From a virus, in the IMG/VR virus record IMGVR_UViG_3300006752_000227, positions 1-23,959 of that record: a stretch of 23,959 nt of DNA; one strand, written 5' to 3'. A program made the translations under genes and the position numbers. Position 1 is the first letter of the stretch, and the number at the start of each line of letters is the position of its first letter. The notes beneath the pieces were generated by a model. That model was not told the DNA's origin and made no database searches. It was given only the letters and a program-made list of their open reading frames with translations. Below are positions 14,749 to 21,043 of the stretch, piece after piece.

Positions 14749-14984
14749 TGCCTAAAAAGAAAAAAATAAACATTCCGCAAACTGATCAACACAGAAAAGC
14801 AATGCAATGGTGTATAAAAAACAATGTTACAGTTGGCGTTCTACCTACAAAAAAAGGTTTAAAAGTTGAAATTAACGAAAATGGCGACAAAAAAATATCG
14901 CCAAAAATATACACACAAGAGGAAGCACAAAAAAAAGTTATTGAATTATATTTGTATATTTACAAAAAATACTGGCAAGTATGA
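14748..14984 (+). CDS. Basic hypothetical protein, 78 aa
   Basis: ATG overlaps the methyltransferase stop by one base (TAATG), so translation is probably coupled. The 78 residues are very basic (starts MPKKKKINIPQTDQHRKAMQ), with a central beta pair around GVLPTKKGLKVEINENG and a C-terminal aromatic helix (VIELYLYIYKKYW). The layout suggests a small DNA-associated protein. I recognise no family. Confidence 0.65.
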   Translation: MPKKKKINIPQTDQHRKAMQWCIKNNVTVGVLPTKKGLKVEINENGDKKISPKIYTQEEAQKKVIELYLYIYKKYWQV

Positions 14985-15166
14985 ACATAAACTTCAACAC
15001 AACTATTTTTGCTTTATTCGGCATTTGCTTTGGCGCTAATTATTGGAACTCTAATATGGATGACGATTTTGGCGAAACAGATTTAACCGGAGAAACAGAA
15101 CATTGTTTGCAATTCTTTATTGCGGTAGTTGGAATTTCTTTTGTTTGGTTTACACAAGATAAATAA
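14981..15166 (+). CDS. Small membrane-associated protein, 61 aa
   Basis: The start overlaps the previous stop (ATGA, 4 bases). Two hydrophobic stretches (about 8-22, FALFGICFGANYW, and 45-58, LQFFIAVVGISFVW) flank an acidic loop rich in Asp, Glu and Thr. This predicts a two-helix hairpin in the inner membrane with the acidic loop on one side. It belongs to a run of small ORFs after the methyltransferase gene. Function unknown. Confidence 0.6.
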   Translation: MNINFNTTIFALFGICFGANYWNSNMDDDFGETDLTGETEHCLQFFIAVVGISFVWFTQDK

Positions 15167-15185
15167 CAAATAAAACAAAATAGAT

Positions 15186-15392
15186 ATGGAAACAGTAATA
15201 ACGATAATAGGCATATTAATCTTTTTAGGAGGTGCTTATTTTATGGGAAATTTGATAATAGGTACTTTTGATGAACACATTATAGAAAGGATAATGTCTA
15301 GTCTTGTTGGAGTTTTATGTTGGATTGTTATTGTTTCAATATTTATTATTTGTAAATTTATTCAATCAGGAGTGTATTATTTAATGAATTAA
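15186..15392 (+). CDS. Two-span small membrane protein, 68 aa
   Basis: The 68 residues contain two strong hydrophobic helices (about 4-26 and 40-60) joined by a short acidic loop (FDEHIIERIM). The N-terminus is METVITIIGILIFLGGAYF. No signal-peptide cleavage pattern is evident, so it is probably an integral inner-membrane protein. Together with the preceding ORF it makes a membrane pair that could be holin-like or act in superinfection exclusion; the sequence does not discriminate. Confidence 0.6.
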   Translation: METVITIIGILIFLGGAYFMGNLIIGTFDEHIIERIMSSLVGVLCWIVIVSIFIICKFIQSGVYYLMN

Positions 15393-15405
15393 AAACAAAT
15401 AAGAT

Positions 15406-15597
15406 ATGGAGAACATTAGATTAGAAGCTACAAGAGGAGATGACCAAAAGTTAGTTTTAAATGCTAAAACAATGAATGAATTAGTTGAAAAAATAATTGA
15501 TTGGCAACTATGGGAAAACCAGGCTTTAGATCATTACAAAAAGAAAGGTATTTTAGAAAAAGAAAAAACAAGCGGTTGGTATTACTTTAAAAAATAA
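15406..15597 (+). CDS. Hypothetical protein, 63 aa
   Basis: The 63-residue soluble protein begins with a beta-like segment (MENIRLEATRGDDQKLVLNA), continues in a helix (NELVEKIIDWQLWENQALDHY) and ends with Lys and aromatics (SGWYYFKK). It lies 13 bases after the previous gene and 5 bases before the ParB-like gene, so probably in one transcript. I recognise no family. Confidence 0.6.
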   Translation: MENIRLEATRGDDQKLVLNAKTMNELVEKIIDWQLWENQALDHYKKKGILEKEKTSGWYYFKK

Positions 15598-15602
15598 GTA
15601 AT

Positions 15603-16040
15603 TTGAAAAAAAAAGTAAACATTGCATCTGTAAAAGAAAATCCGGACAATCCAAGATTCATAAAAGATTCTAAATTTAAAAAATTAGTCAAGTCAATTAA
15701 GGCGTTTCCTGAGATGTTAGAGAAACGGCCAATAGTAGTTGATGAGAATATGGTTGTTCTTGGCGGAAATATGCGTTTAAAGGCTTGTAAGTCTGCCGGG
15801 TTGTTTGAGGTTTGGATTGATATTGCACAAGGTTGGACAGAGCAACAAAAGCAAGAGTTCATTGTTAAAGACAATGTTGGCTTTGGAGAGTGGGATTGGG
15901 ATATACTAGCAAATGAATGGGATGTTCAAAAGTTGGTTGAATGGGGGGTTGATTTACCCGTTTATGATGTTCCTATTGATGACGACCAAGACGACAAAAA
16001 CGATACAGACAAAGAAGTTTGCGAATTGTGTGGAAAATAA
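15603..16040 (+). CDS. ParB N-terminal-domain protein (TTG start)
   Basis: The 145-residue protein matches the ParB/Srx-like N-terminal domain. It has NPDNPRFIKDSKFKKLVKSI (13-32), RPIVVDENMVVLGGNMRLKA with the GGNMR motif at 54-58, and a helical part (EQQKQEFIVKDNVGFGEWDW). It then runs into an Asp-rich linker and ends with CELCGK. Only TTG at 15603 gives the complete domain; the first ATG is about 37 codons in. In phages this domain occurs alone or fused to N6-adenine methyltransferases, and family members bind CTP or act as nucleases. Here the methylase half is absent. The final C-x2-C could be half of a metal site. Confidence 0.8.
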   Translation: MKKKVNIASVKENPDNPRFIKDSKFKKLVKSIKAFPEMLEKRPIVVDENMVVLGGNMRLKACKSAGLFEVWIDIAQGWTEQQKQEFIVKDNVGFGEWDWDILANEWDVQKLVEWGVDLPVYDVPIDDDQDDKNDTDKEVCELCGK

Positions 16041-16065
16041 ATTTGCACAATTAAAAGAAAAATTA

Positions 16066-16073
16066 TAATTTAG
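16066..16073 (+). promoter_or_regulatory. Putative promoter with -33 and -7 boxes
   Basis: TTTG at 16042-16045, a 20-base spacer, then TAATTTAG at 16066-16073. This fits the Bacteroidota promoter layout (TTTG at -33, TAnnTTTG at -7). It points into a gene-free stretch that holds two hairpins. Confidence 0.55.
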
Positions 16074-16076
16074 CAG

Positions 16077-16154
16077 AGGATTTAAACTGCCAAGTAAAAA
16101 ATCCTTTTTCATAAAATTTAAGTTTGTACCTCTCAGAAATGGGAGGTTTTTTTT
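16077..16154 (+). ncRNA. Candidate small RNA or leader with attenuator-like hairpins
   Basis: About 80 bases lie between the promoter at 16066 and a T-run, with no ORF. Hairpin 1 pairs AGGATTT (16077-16083) with AAATCCT (16099-16105). Hairpin 2 is the terminator. AGAGG near the 5' end can instead pair with CCTCT of the terminator arm, so an alternative fold is possible. Whether this is an independent RNA or a transcription-attenuation leader is not shown by the sequence. Confidence 0.4.
16128..16154 (+). terminator. Rho-independent terminator
   Basis: ACCTCTC (16128-16134) pairs with GGGAGGT (16141-16147) with one G-T pair and a six-base loop, followed by eight T. It separates the replication-side genes from the cassette-like block. 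Confidence 0.85.
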
Positions 16155-16197
16155 AAAATTTTTTTTGTTTTTTCTTTTGTAATTAAAAAAAATCTTT

Positions 16198-16205
16198 TAC
16201 TTTTG
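16198..16205 (+). promoter_or_regulatory. Putative promoter with -33 and -7 boxes
   Basis: TTTG at 16176-16179, an 18-base spacer, then TACTTTTG, an exact TAnnTTTG match. It is the best promoter in the window and would start RNA near 16210, right at the beginning of the first hairpin of the cassette-like block. Confidence 0.65.
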
Positions 16206-16206
16206 C

Positions 16207-16261
16207 GTAGAACCTTTGGATAAGGTGCGTTTTAATGCACTTTATACGTTGTTGGGTTTAG
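16207..16261 (+). repeat. attC-like hairpin site, upstream copy
   Basis: TAAGGTGC (16221-16228) and GCACTTTA (16237-16244) pair around GTTTTAAT with one G-T. AAC at 16211-16213 and GTTGGGT at 16251-16257 sit at the outer ends. GTTGGGT fits the integron R' core GTTRRRY. The left core fits only in AAC. A single copy could also be read as an RNA leader hairpin. Confidence 0.5.
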
Positions 16262-16292
16262 TACGGGTTATTAACAGACAAAATTAAATAAA

Positions 16293-16544
16293 ATGGAGAC
16301 AAAAAAAACATACAAATACAAAGTAAAAGAAACAGGTAATGAATTTGAAGCAGTTTTAGTTAAAGGTAAAGATAGATGTTATTTGTATTTAGACAAAAAT
16401 CAAAAAAAACCTATTGCTTCTTGGGATTTAGAAATGTACGATGATTTTAATTTTTACTACATATTAGAGCCTTTTACAAATCCAGACAAAATTACAGAGC
16501 CAACAAAAGAGGATATACTTGATTATTTGAAAATTACAGTTTAG
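16293..16544 (+). CDS. Hypothetical protein inside the cassette-like block, 83 aa
   Basis: The 83-residue protein begins METKKTYKYKVKETGNEFEA and has an N-terminal beta-rich half with alternating charged and hydrophobic residues. It then carries an aromatic acidic stretch (SWDLEMYDDFNFYYILEPF) and ends in a helix (TKEDILDYLKI). It lies alone between two hairpin sites, about 41 bases after the proposed left boundary, with its stop 3 bases before the right inverted repeat. Single small ORFs of unknown function are typical cargo of integron cassettes. No family recognised, and no catalytic motif seen. Confidence 0.65.
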   Translation: METKKTYKYKVKETGNEFEAVLVKGKDRCYLYLDKNQKKPIASWDLEMYDDFNFYYILEPFTNPDKITEPTKEDILDYLKITV

Positions 16545-16547
16545 CAT

Positions 16548-16596
16548 TAAACCCAACACTAAGATAAAAACACGTTTTAATGTGTTTTATTAACTG
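16548..16596 (+). repeat. attC-like hairpin site, downstream copy
   Basis: TAAACCCAAC (16548-16557) is the exact complement of 16251-16260, and the match extends to 11 bases. It contains ACCCAAC, fitting the integron R'' core RYYYAAC. AAAACAC and GTGTTTT (16567-16573, 16582-16588) pair around GTTTTAAT, the same loop as in the upstream copy, with a bulged A and then further A-T pairs. GTT follows at 16596-16598. Confidence 0.5.
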
Positions 16597-16602
16597 TTGC
16601 AT

Positions 16603-16625
16603 CACGTTTTAATGTGGGGTTTAGT
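16603..16625 (+). repeat. Third copy of the hairpin loop motif, shortened
   Basis: CAC-GTTTTAAT-GTG (16603-16616) repeats the CGTTTTAATG core of the two attC-like sites and runs into GGGTTTAGT (16617-16625). The same nine bases occur at 16254-16262. It looks like a deleted copy of the upstream site in which the part between the stem and the core is missing. Confidence 0.5.
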
Positions 16626-16666
16626 TTTTTAATTTTTAATTAAATTCTTATGTATTTATATTTTTT

Positions 16667-16674
16667 TAACTTTG
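16667..16674 (+). promoter_or_regulatory. Putative -7 promoter box of terS
   Basis: TAACTTTG, an exact TAnnTTTG match, ends 5 bases before the terS ATG. The transcript would begin at or within a few bases of the start codon, so it may be leaderless. No clear -33 box. Confidence 0.55.
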
Positions 16675-16678
16675 CGTT

Positions 16679-17053
16679 ATGGCAACAAAAACCGACATAT
16701 TAAAAAATAATCTTTTAGACGCATTAGAAAAATCACTTGGAGTAGTCACAAGTGCTTGTAAAATAGTTAAATGTAATAGATCAACCTTTTATAAGTATTA
16801 CAACAATGACCAGGATTTTAAAGCGTCTGTTGATGAATTGCAAAACTTAACTTTAGACTTTGCTGAAACGCAACTGCATAAGCAAATACAAGACGGAAAC
16901 ACAACTGCAACAATATTCTATTTAAAAACCAAAGGCAAAAAACGTGGTTATGTAGAACGTAAAGAGGTAGAGATGACCGCAGAGGTTAGCACGAGCAAAT
17001 TATCAAACGAAGCAAGAAAAAAAATTGACGACATTCTAAACGATGAATATTAA
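16679..17053 (+). CDS. terS: Terminase small subunit
   Basis: The 124-residue protein precedes and overlaps the large terminase gene by 11 bases. The N-terminal half holds a helix-turn-helix (LGVVTSACKIVKCNRSTFYKYYNNDQDF, in part, about residues 20-47), typical of small terminases that bind the packaging start site. A central helix (LTLDFAETQLHKQIQDG) and ATIFYLKTKGKKRGYVER follow; this last segment is a common small-terminase feature. The C-terminal tail is acidic and would contact TerL. The ATG lies almost directly behind a promoter box. Confidence 0.85.
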   Translation: MATKTDILKNNLLDALEKSLGVVTSACKIVKCNRSTFYKYYNNDQDFKASVDELQNLTLDFAETQLHKQIQDGNTTATIFYLKTKGKKRGYVERKEVEMTAEVSTSKLSNEARKKIDDILNDEY

Positions 17054-18398
17054 CGAAATAATTAAACAAAAATGTGAGGATTCGCTTTTGTTTTTTACTC
17101 GTTATATTTTCAAAGAGAATACCGGAAATAAATTCGAAGTAGCAGAGTTTCATAAAACATTAGCCAACACATTACATAAAGTACATAACGGCGAAATAAA
17201 GCGCCTTATAATTAATATACCTCCAAGGTATGGTAAAACTGAAATAGCCGTTAAAATGTTTATTGCCTGGACACTTGCTAAAAATCCAATGGCAAAGTTT
17301 ATTCATTTATCTTATTCTGATTCGTTGGCGCTTGATAATAGCTCAATGACAAAAGAATATATTAATTCAGACGCTTACCAAAGTATTTGGAATTTACAAC
17401 TTAAAAAGGATTCACAATCACAAAAAAAATGGTACACAACGCAAGGCGGTGGAGTTTATGCAACATCTTCAGGGGGTGCAATTACGGGTTTTGGTGCGGG
17501 TACTGGTGGAGCAATTATAATTGATGATCCATTGAAACCTGATGACGCTTTGTCTGATGTTAGGCGGTCGTTTATAAACAATCGATACAATACAACTATT
17601 CGGTCAAGGGTTAATGATAGAGACGTTCCTATTATTGTTATTATGCAAAGACTACACGAGGAAGATTTGAGCGGTTATTTATTAGATGGCGGTAGTGGAG
17701 AGCAATGGCATCATTTAAAGTTATCAGCATTAGATGACGATAACAAAGCGTTATGGCCCGAAAAACATTCTTTTGAGGAACTTGAAGCAATACGCCAAGC
17801 CGATAGATATACTTTTAGTGGTCAGTATTTACAAATCCCGTCGCCTCCTGAAGGTGGAGAGTGGCGAAAAGATTGGTTTAATATTATACACAGAGCCGAG
17901 TTACCGAGCGATATATCTTTTGAAATGTACATTGATGGCGCTTATACCAAAGACACAAGAAACGATCCGACGGGAATACAAATAAGCGGTAAAAGTGGCG
18001 ACAATCTTTACATATTTAAAAGCATTGACAAGTACTTAGAAATGCCTGAGCTAAAAAACTTTGTTACTTCTTTTGTGCAATCTTGTGGCGTTCCAATATC
18101 GCAAATATTAGTCGAGCCTAAAGCATCCGGAAAATCGCTTGTGCAGCTATTAAGGCGTGAAACTAGATACAATGTATCAGAAATAAAAACAAACTTTGTC
18201 AGGTACTCTAAAATCGAACGTGCGAGAGCATCCTCGCCATTTATTGAAGGCGGTAGAGTTTTTCTAGTTAAAGATAATTGGAATGATGCGTTTTTACAAC
18301 AAGTTAGCACGTTTCCAAACGCTAAACACGATGAGCATATTGACGTAACATCATACGCTATTGAAAGGAATTTAATTAACAACTTTTTTGTAGTTTAA
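17043..18398 (+). CDS. terL: Terminase large subunit
   Basis: The 451-residue packaging motor and nuclease has complete active sites. The ATPase domain has Walker A PPRYGKTE (60-67, K65 and T66), Walker B AIIIDD with D161 and D162, and the coupling segment IVIMQRLHEEDLSG. The RNase H-like nuclease domain shows D298 (YIDGAYT), E358 (VEPKASG) and D434 (HIDVTSYA). Length is normal for the family. The enzyme binds the portal vertex, pumps DNA into proheads using ATP and cuts concatemers. It is followed by the portal gene after a promoter-like box. The nature of the packaging (cos or pac) is not decidable here; the missing terminal repeat and possible circular ends fit headful packaging. Confidence 0.95.
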   Translation: MNINEIIKQKCEDSLLFFTRYIFKENTGNKFEVAEFHKTLANTLHKVHNGEIKRLIINIPPRYGKTEIAVKMFIAWTLAKNPMAKFIHLSYSDSLALDNSSMTKEYINSDAYQSIWNLQLKKDSQSQKKWYTTQGGGVYATSSGGAITGFGAGTGGAIIIDDPLKPDDALSDVRRSFINNRYNTTIRSRVNDRDVPIIVIMQRLHEEDLSGYLLDGGSGEQWHHLKLSALDDDNKALWPEKHSFEELEAIRQADRYTFSGQYLQIPSPPEGGEWRKDWFNIIHRAELPSDISFEMYIDGAYTKDTRNDPTGIQISGKSGDNLYIFKSIDKYLEMPELKNFVTSFVQSCGVPISQILVEPKASGKSLVQLLRRETRYNVSEIKTNFVRYSKIERARASSPFIEGGRVFLVKDNWNDAFLQQVSTFPNAKHDEHIDVTSYAIERNLINNFFVV

Positions 18399-18416
18399 AA
18401 ACAATTTTAAATTTTG

Positions 18417-18424
18417 TATTTTTA
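18417..18424 (+). promoter_or_regulatory. Putative -7 promoter box of the portal gene
   Basis: TATTTTTA in the context TTTTGTATTTTTACG, 26 bases before the portal ATG. It resembles the boxes at 900 and 21021 (GTATATTTAC). Confidence 0.45.
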
Positions 18425-18449
18425 CGAAAATTTTATATTACTTTAAAAT

Positions 18450-20177
18450 ATGGCATCTTTCCTTGACAGATTTAAATTTTCAAAAAAAAATCAAAACACA
18501 AACGAACAATATAACAGAGCCATTTATAACTGGCTAGGTAATTCTGTTCATTGGAATAAAGAAAATGATGATTCTTATATTACGCAAGGGTATCAAAAAA
18601 ACGCAACAATATACTCTTTGATAAATTTAATTACAAAGGCGGCAACAACAATTCCGTTTCAAATTTATGAAAAGACAAATGAAAACGATTATAAAAGATA
18701 TAAGGCTTTAACTTCGGGAATGATGGATGCAGCGTCTATACAAAAGGCGTCTTTATTGCAAAAAAACGCATTGGTTGAGTTACAAGATACTGAATTACAT
18801 AAAATATTAGAGCGCCCAAATCCGGCACAATCTTACAACGCCTGGATAACTGAATTGATTGCTTTTGGTAAATTAACCGGGAATAGATACATTTACGGAA
18901 TTGGCCCTGATACTGGAGCAAATGTTGGCAAATTTACTGAGTTGTATGTTATGCCTTCGCAAGTGATGGAGATTATATCAAATGGTATAATGGAGCCAGT
19001 ATCTAAATATAAATTAGAATATAACGGAACAAAATTTATTGACGCATCTGAAATCTGCCACATTAAAGACTTCAATCCTTACTATGATGGTACTGGATCA
19101 CATTTGTACGGACAATCGCCATTGAGAGCGGGTTTGCGTTCTTTAACAACCAATAACGAAGCGGTACAAACGGGAGTAAAATATTTACAAAACCAAACTG
19201 CAAGAGGTTTATTAACTTCTGAGATGGGCGATATTAACGAGGTACAAGCGCAACAATTAAAAGATAAATTTAAACGTCAGCACCAAGGATCGGACAATGC
19301 CGGAGATATTATAATAACTCCAAATAAAATGTCTTGGGTTAATTTTGGACTAAATGCGTCTGATATTTCTTTGATAGCACAATACAACGCCTCAGTAAAA
19401 GATTTATGTAATATTTACAATGTACCGGTGCAATTACTAAACAATACTGATTCATCTTCATATAACAATATGAAAGAGTTTAAAAAGGCATTGTATCAAA
19501 ACGCAGTTATCCCGGAACTTATTAAAATTAAAGACGAATTAAATAGATGGTTAGCGCCTAAATATGGCGACAAACTTTGTATTGAGTTTGATTTTTCTGT
19601 AATTCCTGAAATGCAAGAGGAAACTGAAAAGGTGGTTGATCAACTATCTAAAGCGTGGTGGATTACGCCAAATGAAAAGCGTTCTGCAATGAATTACGGA
19701 AAAGATGAGGATAATACTCAATTAGACGATTATTTTATTCCGGCTAATTTAATTCCAACAAATCCAAGCGATATTGATTTACCTATTGAGTCAATAGATG
19801 TAGACGTAAACAAGTTTTTAAGTCAAAAAAAAAACGAAATAATTAAGGCCGAAACGTATAATAATTATCCTCAATCTGCAACTAACAACGCCAAAAGGAT
19901 GATTGAATGGCGAGAAAAATATGGTCGTGATGTTGTTACTGCCGGAACTGAGGTTGGTTGGCGTAGAGCATCGCAACTTGCAAACAGAGAAAACATTTCA
20001 TTGGATGTTGTTAAAAGAATGGCGCAATTTAATCGCCACAGAGATAACGCAAAGATAGATCCTAAATATAAGGGAGAGCCTTGGAAGGACAACGGCTACG
20101 TTGCCTGGAACTTATGGGGTGGAACTGCCGGGGTTGATTGGGCAATTAGAGAAGTAAACAAATTAAAAGACGACTAA
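18450..20177 (+). CDS. Portal protein with C-terminal extension
   Basis: The 575-residue protein matches HK97-type portal proteins. Residues about 30-440 contain NATIYSLINLITKAATTIPFQIYE, LLERPNP-like ILERPNPAQSYNAWI, GNRYIYGIG, DICHIKDFNPYYDG-like EICHIKDFNPYYDG, and YNVPVQLLN. The portal forms the 12-mer ring at one capsid vertex through which DNA passes. About 468-575 is an added domain (NNAKRMIEWREKYGRDVVTAG, in part, then RMAQFNRHRDNA and NGYVAWNLWGGTAGVDWAI). I know this domain from the C-termini of other phage head proteins such as XkdF-like ones, so it is a fusion rather than part of the portal core. The stop TAA is followed at once, in the same frame, by the TTG start of the next gene. 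Confidence 0.92.
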   Translation: MASFLDRFKFSKKNQNTNEQYNRAIYNWLGNSVHWNKENDDSYITQGYQKNATIYSLINLITKAATTIPFQIYEKTNENDYKRYKALTSGMMDAASIQKASLLQKNALVELQDTELHKILERPNPAQSYNAWITELIAFGKLTGNRYIYGIGPDTGANVGKFTELYVMPSQVMEIISNGIMEPVSKYKLEYNGTKFIDASEICHIKDFNPYYDGTGSHLYGQSPLRAGLRSLTTNNEAVQTGVKYLQNQTARGLLTSEMGDINEVQAQQLKDKFKRQHQGSDNAGDIIITPNKMSWVNFGLNASDISLIAQYNASVKDLCNIYNVPVQLLNNTDSSSYNNMKEFKKALYQNAVIPELIKIKDELNRWLAPKYGDKLCIEFDFSVIPEMQEETEKVVDQLSKAWWITPNEKRSAMNYGKDEDNTQLDDYFIPANLIPTNPSDIDLPIESIDVDVNKFLSQKKNEIIKAETYNNYPQSATNNAKRMIEWREKYGRDVVTAGTEVGWRRASQLANRENISLDVVKRMAQFNRHRDNAKIDPKYKGEPWKDNGYVAWNLWGGTAGVDWAIREVNKLKDD

Positions 20178-21014
20178 TTGAGGTTAGACAAAGATAAATG
20201 GCAAAAGGCTTTTGAAAAGGAATTAGACAAGGCCGAAAAAAGGCAATCCTCTAAAGTAAGGCGATACTATAAAAACCAATACTATAAAGGAACAGAATCT
20301 TTTTTGTCTAGTGGCCAAACATCTTTTCAACTTTTATTTAGTACAAGCGAATTACTTAAAATTTATCGTGATTTATATTCTGATATTGGTTTACAATTTG
20401 CTAAATGGTATGCAAGAAATTTTGATAAATACATAAAAAAGGGAGTTAATCCGAATCAATACGTTGATGAATGGCAAAATTCTTTTGCGTCTTATGGCTC
20501 TGCCGTAGGTGCTGAAAGGGTTACTTTAGTAAGTGGAACGGCAAAGGCAACACTTGTAAAAGTTACGCAAAATTTAATGACTGATTTAGACTTTCAAAAT
20601 TTAGGTATTGCCGAAAAGACTAGGATTTTAAGAAGCCAATTCAATAAGTATTCGGCGTTTCAAGCGGAGCGATTAGTTAGAACAGAGGCGACAAGTGCTG
20701 CAAACTTTGCAACTTTAAAATCTGCAAACACAATATTTCCGGCGGAAGATTTACAAAAAGAATGGATTTCTGCGACAGACGAAAGAACAAGGCCAACACA
20801 TAGGGCTGTAAATGGTGTTGTTGTAAATCAAACTGATTTTTTTACTGTTGGCGATAGCTTAATGATGTACCCTGGCGATCCTAGAGGATCGGCTAAAGAA
20901 GTAATTAATTGTCGTTGTTCAATCGCCTATTTTCCTAAAGAAACCGCACAAGCGACCGGAGAAATTACTGACATTGGTTTTGGCGTTTCATTTGGTACAA
21001 ATCAAAAAATTTAA
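20178..21014 (+). CDS. MuF-like head morphogenesis protein (TTG start)
   Basis: The 278-residue protein belongs to the SPP1 gp7/MuF-type head morphogenesis family. The C-terminal domain (about 165-253) contains ERLVRTEATSAANFATLKSA, ATDERTRPTHRAVNG, FFTVGDSLMMYPGDPRG and INCRCSIAYFP, which are hallmarks of this family. The N-terminal part is basic and helical (DKWQKAFEKELDKAEKRQSS). Such minor head proteins bind the portal, and some are ejected with the DNA. TTG at 20178, immediately after the portal TAA, is the only start upstream of the conserved region. The protease gene follows after a promoter-like box. Confidence 0.85.
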   Translation: MRLDKDKWQKAFEKELDKAEKRQSSKVRRYYKNQYYKGTESFLSSGQTSFQLLFSTSELLKIYRDLYSDIGLQFAKWYARNFDKYIKKGVNPNQYVDEWQNSFASYGSAVGAERVTLVSGTAKATLVKVTQNLMTDLDFQNLGIAEKTRILRSQFNKYSAFQAERLVRTEATSAANFATLKSANTIFPAEDLQKEWISATDERTRPTHRAVNGVVVNQTDFFTVGDSLMMYPGDPRGSAKEVINCRCSIAYFPKETAQATGEITDIGFGVSFGTNQKI

Positions 21015-21020
21015 AAATCG

Positions 21021-21028
21021 TATATTTA
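21021..21028 (+). promoter_or_regulatory. Putative -7 promoter box for protease and capsid genes
   Basis: TATATTTA lies inside TCGTATATTTACA (21018-21030), identical to the 13 bases before the tail tube gene. It is 16 bases before the protease ATG. Confidence 0.5.
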
Positions 21029-21043
21029 CAAAAATTTTTCTAT

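Larger units (their letters stand above)
16252..16596 (+). mobile_element. Integron-cassette-like block with one gene
   Basis: If cut after the G of GTT at both ends, as integron integrases do, a 345-base block is released that carries one ORF. Its left end TTGGGTTTA and right ACCCAAC core are exact complements, and joining the ends rebuilds one long imperfect palindrome with unpaired bases and an eight-base loop, as in an attC site. No integron integrase gene is in the window. Alternatives are a phage regulatory or packaging signal. Confidence 0.45.

Noticed and set aside
16213-16225. DnaA-box-like sequence near the upstream hairpin (TTATCC on the - strand)
   Set aside because: It differs from TTWTNCACA at several positions and there is no cluster, so it is not convincing as a DnaA site.
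17734-17985. Second + strand open frame inside terL
   Set aside because: It overlaps terL in another frame, its translation is basic and without motif, and terL is intact.
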